A stretch of 64,000 nt of DNA from Chryseobacterium sp. c4a (lineage in GTDB: Bacteria > Bacteroidota > Bacteroidia > Flavobacteriales > Weeksellaceae): the NCBI RefSeq assembly GCF_009900745.1, contig NZ_WXVU01000001.1:850572-914571 (forward strand). Reading direction: 5' to 3'. Shown in pieces: positions 1 to 8,590 of this stretch; the stretch's first letter is position 1, and the number at the start of each line of letters is the position of its first letter. A model generated the notes under the pieces. That model worked only from the letters and a program-made list of their open reading frames with translations, did no database searches and was not told the DNA's origin. The position numbers were made by a program, and so were the translations under genes.

Positions 1-1
1 T

Positions 2-82
2 ATGCTGATTAGCTTTGTCGTAAGCGCTGAAACGATTACTTATGGTAATTCTGAATACGCAGGACTTTGGCCAAGCAGCTAA
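2..82 (+). CDS. 3' end of probable Hcp/TssD T6SS tube protein (partial)
   Basis: An open frame enters from the left edge and ends at TAA 80-82. Only about 26 residues are visible, ending in a motif like SAETITYGNSEYAGLWPSS. Bacteroidota TssD (Hcp) proteins end in a similar way, with a strand reading like 'SAKEIT' followed by a short Trp/Pro tail. The vgrG gene follows directly, which is a common arrangement because VgrG sits on the Hcp tube. The methionine at position 2 is internal, not a real start. The assignment rests on the short tail and the context, so it is moderate. Confidence 0.5.
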   Translation: MLISFVVSAETITYGNSEYAGLWPSS

Positions 83-104
83 GTCTTTGTCACTTAAAAA
101 TAAA

Positions 105-133
105 AAGACTGTCTTCATAAGACGGTCTTTTTT
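105..133 (+). terminator. Rho-independent terminator after the Hcp-like gene
   Basis: An 11-bp inverted repeat (left arm 105-115, right arm 119-129, with one G-T wobble) surrounds a 3-nt loop and runs into a T tract. It lies 22 bp after the stop and separates the Hcp-like gene from vgrG, so the tube protein is probably transcribed more strongly than the spike genes. Confidence 0.8.
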
Positions 134-212
134 ACCTTATTCATGCCTATTCTAAAAGGAACTTAAAATTTCCTTTTCCTAAACACTATTTAAAAACAAA
201 TCGCCACAAAAT

Positions 213-2141
213 ATGTCAAATACACCCGGAATATCCAATGCTGCATTTCGTCCTACACAAAATGCGGATGGTATATCTGAAAATCATCATACAGGTATTA
301 ATCGCTTGGTAAAGCTTTCCATCGTGATAGAGGGAAAGATTATCAAATACTATAAACATTTCAAGCTTAAACAAAGCACAAGAAGACATCATGAATTCAC
401 ATTGACTCTAGCTCATGATACCTTGGGAGAAAGGCAAACCCATTCATTGGAAGATGCCAACAAATTCCTTGGAAAACGTCTTACAGCCATTATTTCATAT
501 AAAGACATCGATAACAGTCCTGAAAGAACTTTCGTAGGTGTTATTACAGGAGTAGGATTCAGCCAGGAGAAAATGAGTTTGGGAAATATTGTCCTGACAG
601 GAAGTAGCCCGACAATTCTATTAGATGGAGCTCCGCATATTCAGAGTTTTGGAGGAAATCAATCTGTAAATATGGGAATCATCGCAGAAGATATCATCAG
701 ACAAGGAATAGATAAAAGTCGCTTTGATATCAGGATAGATGCGAATAATTTTTCTCAGATCATCTATAGCAGTCAGTATGATGAAACACATTATAACTAT
801 CTGGCCAGAATGGCTGAAGCTTATGGTGAGCAGTTCTATTATGACGGGGAAGTGCTTCATTTCGGAAAACTTCCACCGCAAAATAAGCCGATTATCCTTA
901 CTTATGGAAGCAGTGCCAATGATATAAAAGTGGAATTAAAAGCAGTTCATACCAAGCCCCAATTCTATGGATATAACAGCAGCAAAGATGAAAAACTGAC
1001 TTCAGGTTCTACACCAATTAAACATGTAGGAGATCTGGCAAAAAAAGCATACAGCCATAACGACTCTATTTATAAGACCCCGGCATTACAAGTGGCTCCA
1101 ATGAAAGCAAATACTCATCTGGATGTTGAATATTCACAGAAAAGTGCTTCCGGAAGTGAGGCTGTAAATGTCTTCACTATTTCAGGGAATACCACTGTTC
1201 CTTTTTTACACCCGGGTTGCGTAGCTGATGTACAGATGCGTAAACCAGATTCTAATGAAACGTCTTATTTTACAAGAATCATGATCACGGAAGCTGAGCA
1301 TGAAATTGATACAATAGGCCATTATCAGGGAAGTTTCGTGGGAATTGCTGCCGATACAGGATTTCTGCCAAGACCGGAATATACTGTTCCAAAAGCAGAA
1401 CCACAGACCGCCACAGTGATTTCTAATACAGACCCTTTAGGACAAGGCAGAGTACAAGTAAGATTCGATTGGCAGACCAATGACACTACCCATTTTATCC
1501 GTATGATGAGCCCCGATGCAGGAGGAACAGATCAGGTATCTCAAAACAGAGGATACGTAGCCATTCCGGAGGTAGGAGATCAGGTAATGGTAAATTTCGT
1601 TCACAGTCATCCGGACAGACCTTTCGTAATGGGAGGAATGTTTCACGGCGGAGTCGCTTTAGGTGGCGGAATCAATAACCGATTGAAATCGATACAAACC
1701 AGAAGCGGAATCAGAATTTTATTGAATGATGATGAAGGAAGTGTGACGATTCTAGATCCGAGCGGAAATAGCTATTTTATGGATGGAAAGGGAAATATTA
1801 ATATGAAAGCTCCTAAAAATTTTACTTTAAATGCAGGAGAGAATATCAATATTACTGCAGGAAAAGAAATCTCTATTGATGCAGGAGCAAGTATTACCAG
1901 TACAGCCAATGAAGATATTAATTCAACCGCAGGAAAAGATATTATGCAGACCGCATCGGGAGATATCAGGGAATCCTCAGATACCAGAACGGAATTGGTA
2001 GATAAAGAATTTAAAAGGCAATCTGAAACCTCCAACGAAATAGCAGGCGAAATTTCCATGTTCAGCGAACAGGAAAATATGACCATGCAAAGCGGAAAAA
2101 TTGTAGAATTCAACAGTGCTGAAAAATCAAAACTTTTCTAA
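213..2141 (+). CDS. vgrG: T6SS spike protein VgrG (TssI), Bacteroidota type
   Basis: This is the 642-residue trimeric spike of a type VI secretion system, which carries effectors on the Hcp tube. The N-terminal part (about 30-390) has the gp27-like arrangement, with KLKQSTRRHHEF near the start. The segment at about 395-475 is a gp5 OB fold (LGQGRVQVRFDW, GDQVMVNF, HPDRPFVMGG). Residues about 520-640 form a repetitive strand ladder (NINITAGKEISIDAGAS) of the DUF2345/beta-helix type, ending without an obvious toxin domain. It is the first gene of the effector island. A 59-residue protein starts right after its stop, and a PAAR-like protein lies further downstream. No enzymatic extension is visible, so cargo is probably bound rather than fused. 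Confidence 0.92.
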   Translation: MSNTPGISNAAFRPTQNADGISENHHTGINRLVKLSIVIEGKIIKYYKHFKLKQSTRRHHEFTLTLAHDTLGERQTHSLEDANKFLGKRLTAIISYKDIDNSPERTFVGVITGVGFSQEKMSLGNIVLTGSSPTILLDGAPHIQSFGGNQSVNMGIIAEDIIRQGIDKSRFDIRIDANNFSQIIYSSQYDETHYNYLARMAEAYGEQFYYDGEVLHFGKLPPQNKPIILTYGSSANDIKVELKAVHTKPQFYGYNSSKDEKLTSGSTPIKHVGDLAKKAYSHNDSIYKTPALQVAPMKANTHLDVEYSQKSASGSEAVNVFTISGNTTVPFLHPGCVADVQMRKPDSNETSYFTRIMITEAEHEIDTIGHYQGSFVGIAADTGFLPRPEYTVPKAEPQTATVISNTDPLGQGRVQVRFDWQTNDTTHFIRMMSPDAGGTDQVSQNRGYVAIPEVGDQVMVNFVHSHPDRPFVMGGMFHGGVALGGGINNRLKSIQTRSGIRILLNDDEGSVTILDPSGNSYFMDGKGNINMKAPKNFTLNAGENINITAGKEISIDAGASITSTANEDINSTAGKDIMQTASGDIRESSDTRTELVDKEFKRQSETSNEIAGEISMFSEQENMTMQSGKIVEFNSAEKSKLF

Positions 2142-2142
2142 T

Positions 2143-2322
2143 ATGGCAATCATTAAAACAGCAACTAATATTCATATAAAAGTTAAAGACTCTTACCACT
2201 TGAATGTTGGACAAAAGGTTGAAAAAATTGCTCAAAAGATTAATGTAGAAGCAAAAGATGAAAACCTTGTACTAGCAAGCATGAAGAAAATAGTATCAGA
2301 GGGATATAAGAAAAACAAATAA
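2143..2322 (+). CDS. Small conserved VgrG-adjacent protein (59 aa)
   Basis: The chosen ATG at 2143 lies just after the vgrG stop. An upstream in-frame ATG at 2116 would overlap vgrG and adds residues that look like vgrG shadow. The product begins MAIIKTATNIHIKVKDSY and alternates hydrophobic and polar residues with a repeat of about 10 (NVGQKVEKIAQKINVEAKDENL), like the strand ladder at the VgrG C-terminus. There is no signal peptide and no cysteine. Its position between VgrG and a lipase effector suggests a detached spike extension or a cargo adaptor. That is inference; no named family was recognised. Confidence 0.6.
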   Translation: MAIIKTATNIHIKVKDSYHLNVGQKVEKIAQKINVEAKDENLVLASMKKIVSEGYKKNK

Positions 2323-2346
2323 CAGAATAAGATCTAATAAGAATCT

Positions 2347-3720
2347 ATGTCAAATATAGTTTTTGGAAATTATACACCTTCCGAAGAAGAAGATGACGGG
2401 ATACAGGAAGTAATCATAGGTGTCTTTTTTGATGGTACCCTGAATAACGAAAGGAATACCTATCTCCGAAAAGAATATCAAAAGAAAAGAGCGAAACAAC
2501 CCTATGATGAAGATGCTGTAGACGATTATCCTATACTAAAAGCTGATGCTGATAGTTATGATAATGACTATTCTAATGTTGCAAGAATGTATCATTTTTA
2601 TAATAATAACAGTCAGAATTCAATCTATGTAGAAGGAATTGGGACAGAAAACGGAGCAAGAACAGATGCCAGTCAAGGATATATTACGGGAACAGGTAGC
2701 ACCGGAGTGCCTGCCAAAGTGAAGATAGGGTGTAGACTTGTGGCTGAAAAAATTAAAAGTTTTGCCACAAAGAAAAAAACAGTAAACCTTATTCTTGATG
2801 TATTTGGCTTTAGTAGAGGAGCTGCAGCCGCACGTCATTTTGTGCATGAGGTAACACAATTAAGAAATGGAAAAAATCCAGCAAGAGGAGTGTTAGGACA
2901 GTTGTTGGCTAATTATAATATTCAGATTAATAAATTTCAGATAAGATTTGTCGGATTATATGATACCGTGTCTTCTTATGGTGGTGATTTTGGTAATGAT
3001 GTGGAAGATTTGGGTCTAGATTCTATAAGAAACAGTTCTGTGAAAAATGTTGTACAGTTTGCAGCAGGTCACGAATGGAGAACTAATTTCAGTCTTACTG
3101 ATATTACAAGTGCGGGAGAAAAAGGGAAAGAATTTACAATTCCTGGTGCCCATGCCGATGTTGGTGGATGTTACGAAAGTGAGGTATTTAAACAAGATCA
3201 CAGTCCCTCTTTAACGCCAGCAAGAGTTATTAATGACCCTGTGGAATATAACCGTATTGCAGAAGGTAAAAAACAGGTTTTTATTGATCAAGGATGGTAT
3301 CTCAAAGGACAGATTAAAACAGGTCCACACTCTAATAAATATGTCAACCATATTTATTTACAGGGTGAAAGATATATTGATAAAAGATACAGCTATATTC
3401 CTTTACACTTTATGTGCCAGATGGCTAAAGATAAAAAATCGGAATTTAATACCTCTTCTGTGGAGTTCAAGTTTCAGATTCCACAAAAGGCAGGGCAAAA
3501 TGGGACTCACATTCTAAGCTATGTCAAAACTAGACTACAGAAATATATTGATGAAACAAAAAATCTGAATGCTTTTGAAAGAAACAAGATTTCTTATAAA
3601 AAATATCTTGATTTTGAGAATGAAAAAAAGCTTATCAATAATTACGTACATTGGTCTGCAACAGGGAAAGCAGGACATGGTCCAAGAAACGATGGAAGAA
3701 GAGAAATTATAAACGGCTAA
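2347..3720 (+). CDS. DUF2235 / Tle1-like phospholipase T6SS effector
   Basis: This 457-residue alpha/beta hydrolase belongs to the DUF2235 family, which includes the type VI phospholipase effectors of the Tle1 group. Visible landmarks are GVFFDGTLNN near residue 26, the nucleophile elbow GFSRGA with Ser156, an aspartate in LYDTVSSYG (D206) and His269 in GAHADVGG. Together these fit a Ser-Asp-His triad. There is no signal peptide, as expected for cargo delivered by a T6SS. It follows vgrG and the small 2143 gene and is followed by two DUF2931 lipoproteins that could protect the producer. Phospholipid substrate and effector role are inferred from family and context. Confidence 0.85.
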   Translation: MSNIVFGNYTPSEEEDDGIQEVIIGVFFDGTLNNERNTYLRKEYQKKRAKQPYDEDAVDDYPILKADADSYDNDYSNVARMYHFYNNNSQNSIYVEGIGTENGARTDASQGYITGTGSTGVPAKVKIGCRLVAEKIKSFATKKKTVNLILDVFGFSRGAAAARHFVHEVTQLRNGKNPARGVLGQLLANYNIQINKFQIRFVGLYDTVSSYGGDFGNDVEDLGLDSIRNSSVKNVVQFAAGHEWRTNFSLTDITSAGEKGKEFTIPGAHADVGGCYESEVFKQDHSPSLTPARVINDPVEYNRIAEGKKQVFIDQGWYLKGQIKTGPHSNKYVNHIYLQGERYIDKRYSYIPLHFMCQMAKDKKSEFNTSSVEFKFQIPQKAGQNGTHILSYVKTRLQKYIDETKNLNAFERNKISYKKYLDFENEKKLINNYVHWSATGKAGHGPRNDGRREIING

Positions 3721-3723
3721 TCC

Positions 3724-4842
3724 ATGAAAAAAATAATACAAATATTTCTATTATCTGCAACTCTAAGTAGTTTGCTCTATAATTGTCAAAAAGGTAATGT
3801 AATGAATGATATATATGTTTATGAAACCGGTTCCGGATGTGATGAAAACTATCCTATAGATACTTACCGACAGGTATTTTATTCTAAGGATAACAAAATG
3901 ATTCAAATTGACGGACTTGGATTTCAAAGAGGACCATGGGGAAATGGAGGAGTAACCTATGTGAAAAATGAAAAAGAAGATAAAAAGTTACCTGCTACAA
4001 TGAAAGTAGGTTATTATTCTTATGCAGAAGATAAATTTTATGAAGGAGAGTTCAATCTTCCTAGTGATAAAATCAAAGAATATCTTAATGAAAAAGCAGA
4101 TGATCCGGAATACGCCAATAAAAAAAATGAAAACAGCAAAGACGGCTTTTTTCATAAATATAACCGTATAGAAGTTGGATTTACATTAGGCGGAATGGTA
4201 GTTGTATGGATGAAAGGAGAAGATGCTCAAAAAGTACTTTCTACATTTACAGCTAAAGAAGCTTTTCCTAAATGGAGTTCTGTTTTTGAAGACTCAGACC
4301 GCAAAGAAAAAGTGGAATATGGGTTAAATAATAATGTCTACACTCCAAAAGTTAAAAACGAAATCCTGACCAAAACACTTCCTTTAGGCCTTTGGAAAAC
4401 TTATGAAGAGAAGTTCAGTTGGGTACCTGCTGTAAATCTGCCATCAGGAAGTAAATTGGAAAATATTTCGATAAAAACAATTAATGCTGAAACAGAAACA
4501 CTCTATAATGCTGATCACAAAGATAGAAAAAGAGCAGTACCTTATAATATAGAATTCTTTTGGTCACTCAATGGAAAGCATTATAATTCAAGGATTGTTT
4601 TTGGGGATAATATGAATTATTATAATGCTATTTATAAAGCAACTAAAGCTTCTGCAACAGATGCAAGACCTTCAGACTTCAGACAAGAAGAAGTATACAA
4701 AAATTTTCACCTATTGAAATCTGATCAATCTGCACAACTAGCAATTAATGTAGGAAGTGATCAATCTATCAATGTTTCATTAAAACAAGGAGATCAGAAT
4801 CTTTCCTTCAAAGGTATTATCACAAAAACTTTTGAACAGTAG
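3724..4842 (+). CDS. DUF2931 lipoprotein, candidate lipase immunity protein 1
   Basis: This 372-residue protein has a lipoprotein signal (MKKIIQIFLL... with Cys21 in YNCQK). The DUF2931-like core has the pattern 'kvgYYSYAEDKFYEGEFNLPSDKI' and a later GGMVVVWMKG segment. The four-base spacing from the lipase gene implies co-translation. The residues after the cysteine are not acidic, so it lacks an obvious Bacteroidota surface-export signal and probably stays in the periplasm. That is where an antibacterial phospholipase would have to be neutralised. The family match was made by eye; the immunity role is inferred from position. Confidence 0.7.
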   Translation: MKKIIQIFLLSATLSSLLYNCQKGNVMNDIYVYETGSGCDENYPIDTYRQVFYSKDNKMIQIDGLGFQRGPWGNGGVTYVKNEKEDKKLPATMKVGYYSYAEDKFYEGEFNLPSDKIKEYLNEKADDPEYANKKNENSKDGFFHKYNRIEVGFTLGGMVVVWMKGEDAQKVLSTFTAKEAFPKWSSVFEDSDRKEKVEYGLNNNVYTPKVKNEILTKTLPLGLWKTYEEKFSWVPAVNLPSGSKLENISIKTINAETETLYNADHKDRKRAVPYNIEFFWSLNGKHYNSRIVFGDNMNYYNAIYKATKASATDARPSDFRQEEVYKNFHLLKSDQSAQLAINVGSDQSINVSLKQGDQNLSFKGIITKTFEQ

Positions 4843-4890
4843 AATAGTTCCATACCATTATGAATGATGATTGTAATTAATGACTGAGAT

Positions 4891-5913
4891 ATGAAAAGGC
4901 TCTTAATTTATATACTGATATTTCAATATTTCTTAATCTCATGTCAAAATAAAATGGAAAAATACAAATGGCTTCCTACAGAAAGCTCACCTTTTTTATA
5001 TCCTATGAACATATATAAGGGCAATCTTTATCTTGAAGATGGTACCAATGTGTATATTCCATGTTCCGGGATTTCTCATACAGGTTGGGGATATGGTGGT
5101 TCTACCCATACTCAGGGAGAGGATTTAAAAGCAGTTCCTGTAAAACTGGAGGTAACCTGGGCTTCTTTTTTAGAAAATAAATTTTATACCGGAAGTTGGG
5201 AGTTGCCTGTAGATAAAATAAAAAAGCTTTTTAAAGAAGGAACAGTGAATTGGAGAAACAATGAAAAGGGAACTTATTCTTCAGTAGTTGTAGGATTGGC
5301 ACCAGGAGGAGTTGCTGTAGTCTGGATGTACGGTAATGACCAGCAAATAGAAATAGGTAGATATCAGGCAAAAGAAACTCAAGTTGCCATGAAAGATTAT
5401 GTTCCCGGAAATCCAACCATCACTCAGAAAGAATATTTTGATATGAGCGCCTTTGTTCCCGAAGCCTATGAAAATATGATGAAAAACGGAATCCCGTTTG
5501 GAATCTGGGATACTTATCGTAAAAAATACAATTGGAAAACAAGCATAGAAATTCCTAATCATACATTGAAAAATGTGACGATGGAAATGTACAATGGAGA
5601 AATGGAAACATTATTTAATGAAACCATTACTAAGAATCCTTTTAAAGAAAGAGCTGTTCCGCGTTTGTTATCTTTTTTGTTTGAAGATAAGAATGGGAAA
5701 CAGACTGTTTTTGAAGTAAGATATTTTGATGAAGATGAAATCTTTTCATTATTTAAAAAGACAGATGCAAACCAACCTATAGAAATTATCCTTCAAATGA
5801 ATGAAGATCTTACCAACAGAAAGCTGATTTTGAAACAAGGAGATAAAGAATTCCCAATACAGAAAATAGATTATGAAAATATGTGGGAACTTAAAAAGTA
5901 TAAGTCAAAATAA
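4891..5913 (+). CDS. DUF2931 lipoprotein, candidate lipase immunity protein 2
   Basis: This is a 340-residue paralogue of the preceding gene. It shares the lipobox (FLISC), the 'W.S..ENKFYTGSWELPVDKI' motif, the GGVAVVWMYG segment and the 'PFGIWDTYRKKYNW' block, which matches PLGLWKTYEEKFSW in its neighbour. Sequence outside these blocks has diverged strongly, as expected if each copy recognises a different effector variant. The 48-bp spacing and same strand fit the same operon. Duplicated immunity genes beside one lipase are common, but the function here is inferred. Confidence 0.68.
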   Translation: MKRLLIYILIFQYFLISCQNKMEKYKWLPTESSPFLYPMNIYKGNLYLEDGTNVYIPCSGISHTGWGYGGSTHTQGEDLKAVPVKLEVTWASFLENKFYTGSWELPVDKIKKLFKEGTVNWRNNEKGTYSSVVVGLAPGGVAVVWMYGNDQQIEIGRYQAKETQVAMKDYVPGNPTITQKEYFDMSAFVPEAYENMMKNGIPFGIWDTYRKKYNWKTSIEIPNHTLKNVTMEMYNGEMETLFNETITKNPFKERAVPRLLSFLFEDKNGKQTVFEVRYFDEDEIFSLFKKTDANQPIEIILQMNEDLTNRKLILKQGDKEFPIQKIDYENMWELKKYKSK

Positions 5914-5972
5914 ATGTACATCAATAGTATATAAAAGAATTAGGTTCAGAAAAACAATGAAGCCGACTTATT

Positions 5973-7013
5973 ATGAAGAAGTTTAATATACATTCCGTTC
6001 AGAAAAATGAAAAGCTAAAAAGCATTGCTGCTCTTTATGATATGGATGCAGATGCTTTAAAGTTATTCCATAACAATCACTGCGAGGTAAAAGATATGAT
6101 CCTTATAGACCTTACCAGACAGGAAGAGCTTTTTATTCCTAGAACTGCTGTTGCAGACAAGAATAAATTGGTAAGATTTGGAAGAGGAAATCGTCTTATT
6201 TTTCAGCCGGAACATTCCTTCTGCAAATATGGAGTAACCATTAATTTTGAAACTGGAGAACATAAAAATGAACTAAAATATAATGCCTCAGTCCGTTGGT
6301 TGAAATACGAGAATAAGCAGCATTTTTTTGAGATCAACCGTACTTCAAACTTATATCTGAACCAGGAGGAAGTCAATGAAATTGCAGATATGCTGGCTTA
6401 TAAAACCTCAAAAGTTTTGTATCCATTACAAGTAAGTGTAGATGAGAGAGGAAAATTCAATCAGGTAGAGAACGTTTCATGCTTTAAAGAAAGATGGGAA
6501 AGTGTTAAAGAAGAAGTTTATCAAGAGTTTGAAGGAGAAATTGTAGATGAATATTGCCTGAGAATAGAAAAAATTATAGAGGAGGGCGATGCTGTAGACC
6601 TTTATCTTAAAAATGATTATTTCCTGAGAACATTGTTCTTGGGAATTTATCAGAGCTTTGGAGAAAACTATCAGCTGGAGCTGGAGGAGAACTTTCCAGT
6701 TGTCAGCAACCCGATAGAACCCAACTATAAAATACATATAGAAACAGATCCCATAAAAGATGAATATGATCTGATCAATATAGCAGGAAAAGGAAGATTA
6801 TATGATGAAAGAAGCATATCCGATTTTATCAATGAATATCCTTTCTCAATGATTATTACAGATGATCCGACCATGAATGAAGAAGGTAACTTTAGAATAC
6901 AATATTATCTGAACGGAGAAACTTTACTGCCAGAATCTTTATATCTGGAATGCAGTATGATGCTAGAGGAAGAAAAGAAAATATCAGTGGTGGTTTCCAC
7001 AATAGCAGAATAA
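5973..7013 (+). CDS. LysM-domain protein of the T6SS island
   Basis: The 346-residue product opens with a LysM-like module at residues 2-57: a VQKNEKLKSIAALYD start, the DADALKLFHNN middle and an LFIPR end. No signal peptide is visible. The rest is acidic and hydrophilic, has no recognised fold, and includes a YPFSMIITDD segment near residue 290. Cytoplasmic LysM proteins inside T6SS clusters may act as adaptors or bind glycan after delivery. The position between the lipase module and the PAAR-like module would fit either. Function is not known. Confidence 0.55.
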   Translation: MKKFNIHSVQKNEKLKSIAALYDMDADALKLFHNNHCEVKDMILIDLTRQEELFIPRTAVADKNKLVRFGRGNRLIFQPEHSFCKYGVTINFETGEHKNELKYNASVRWLKYENKQHFFEINRTSNLYLNQEEVNEIADMLAYKTSKVLYPLQVSVDERGKFNQVENVSCFKERWESVKEEVYQEFEGEIVDEYCLRIEKIIEEGDAVDLYLKNDYFLRTLFLGIYQSFGENYQLELEENFPVVSNPIEPNYKIHIETDPIKDEYDLINIAGKGRLYDERSISDFINEYPFSMIITDDPTMNEEGNFRIQYYLNGETLLPESLYLECSMMLEEEKKISVVVSTIAE

Positions 7014-7026
7014 AAAAACAAATAAA

Positions 7027-8088
7027 ATGAAATTTAAATTAGACGATAAACTATTTACCTTGATAGGGCTGCTGTGCTTCAGTTTATCTTTTGCACAAAA
7101 AGTAGAATTTACGGTACCAAAGAGTATTGAGGTTTTGGAAAATATCATTTTTGATTTTCAAAATGACTTTACGAAGAATATCGCAATGGATGCGGCAGCT
7201 GTTCCCGATAATTTTTCAACTACAGTAGATCTTTTTAACCTGAAAGATGATGCAGATAAAAAAAATCCTTATCTAAATCTTGCTTTGAATAAAGGAGCAA
7301 AAGCCAAACAGTTTATTGAAAGAGCAAGCTGGACAGTAACCTTTAAGAAAATATCTAAAAAAAGTACAAAAGTAAGCATCGATATTGAATCTATCATTCC
7401 CGATCGATGGTCAAAGAAAGAGGTAGATATAAAACGTACCCAATCCACAGGAAAAGTAGAAAACGAAATCAAAGAATTTCTGCTAAACTATAAAAAAACA
7501 AAATCCTCATCTGCGTGGGCAACCGCAGATGCCGCTGCAGAACCTACAGCAGCACAGATCGCTGTTGCGGAAGCACAAGCCAGAGTTCAGATGGAAGAAC
7601 TGGAAAATAGAAAGCTTATTCAGAAAACAACTTCAAAAAAGCTACAGGCATTATTCAGTAAAAAGCAATTTATTACTCTGCCGACAACGGCTGAAACCTT
7701 TACAAAATCATTACAGATACAACCCCAGGAACTGAAATGCGAAGATTGTAAAGGAGGAAAATATGCAAGCTGGGATATTGATGAAGTATTTAATCTGATC
7801 TATACTAAAATGAATGGCGGCGAAGAGTACTATGCCCTACAGTATTACGGTGACAAAAAAGTTTCCGGATTACCTTACGGACTTGTATTCAATGAAAGCT
7901 CTGCTTCAGAATGTAAAGCCAAGTTTGCAAGATATAATGCCAAGCTTTATCAAACAACGGTAGAAGTTGATGCCAATACAGCAACAGCAGTAACGGTAGT
8001 TACTTTCAAAATGAATAATAGTTTTGTTCAACTTGAATTTGGAAACCAATACCTGACAAAACTTCTAGTATCCAATAAAGAACAATAA
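7027..8088 (+). CDS. Exported protein of unknown function in the T6SS island
   Basis: This 353-residue protein has an N-terminal hydrophobic stretch ending SLSFAQKVEF, consistent with a cleaved signal peptide and the typical flavobacterial 'AQ' cleavage site. The middle (about 170-205) is alanine- and glutamine-rich and probably helical. Residues about 235-245 contain a CEDCKGGKY motif. No family was recognised. It lies 13 bp after the LysM gene and 2 bp before the DUF4280 gene, so all three are probably translated from one message. Confidence 0.6.
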   Translation: MKFKLDDKLFTLIGLLCFSLSFAQKVEFTVPKSIEVLENIIFDFQNDFTKNIAMDAAAVPDNFSTTVDLFNLKDDADKKNPYLNLALNKGAKAKQFIERASWTVTFKKISKKSTKVSIDIESIIPDRWSKKEVDIKRTQSTGKVENEIKEFLLNYKKTKSSSAWATADAAAEPTAAQIAVAEAQARVQMEELENRKLIQKTTSKKLQALFSKKQFITLPTTAETFTKSLQIQPQELKCEDCKGGKYASWDIDEVFNLIYTKMNGGEEYYALQYYGDKKVSGLPYGLVFNESSASECKAKFARYNAKLYQTTVEVDANTATAVTVVTFKMNNSFVQLEFGNQYLTKLLVSNKEQ

Positions 8089-8090
8089 CC

Positions 8091-8579
8091 ATGGCTGAAA
8101 AACATATTGTAGTACAGGGAGCCATGTGCAAGTGCCAGTTCGGACAGGCTCCGGATAAACTTAAAGTACTTTCACACCAAAAAGAATATGCTAACGATAA
8201 AAATGCTTCCAAAAAACTCATCGTTACCACAAAAGAAATAGGAGGAGCAACATTTGAGAAAAATACATTCGGAAACTGTACCAAAAACGGAGGGCCACCA
8301 CCGCCATGTAAGATCATGGTGACCGAATGGCAGAATTTCTATGATAAAGTACAATTAAGTAACGGCGGATATATTATTTTGGAAGACAGCAAAGCCATCT
8401 GTGCCGTTGCTGGAACTCCATGTATAGAAATTACAGATCATGGCCAAAGAGCAGAAGCCAGTCAGCAAAACTTTAAAAATGCCAATAAGGATGTGCAGCA
8501 GCAGATCAATCCTTTGGTAAATACGGAATCAATGTATAACGATCAGCCTACCCACCAAGGAGAGGACAATGTAATCTAA
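8091..8579 (+). CDS. DUF4280 PAAR-like spike-tip protein
   Basis: This 162-residue protein matches the DUF4280 PAAR-like family found in T6SS and other contractile injection clusters. It has an early GAMCKCQFG motif (C13, C15), FGNC (C63), a proline run ending in C73, W80, and paired C104/C111 in ICAVAGTPCIEI, followed by HGQRA. PAAR-type proteins cap the VgrG tip and often carry or recruit effectors. The last 40 residues are Gln/Asn-rich and may be the docking tail. It starts 2 bp after the preceding stop and sits 11 bp before the 951-residue gene, so the two products are probably loaded together. Confidence 0.85.
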   Translation: MAEKHIVVQGAMCKCQFGQAPDKLKVLSHQKEYANDKNASKKLIVTTKEIGGATFEKNTFGNCTKNGGPPPPCKIMVTEWQNFYDKVQLSNGGYIILEDSKAICAVAGTPCIEITDHGQRAEASQQNFKNANKDVQQQINPLVNTESMYNDQPTHQGEDNVI

Positions 8580-8590
8580 AATGCAAAGAA

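Noticed and set aside
1772..2113. 113-residue frame antisense to the vgrG tail
   Set aside because: Shadow of the repetitive beta-helix coding sequence; hydrophobic only because of the strand ladder.
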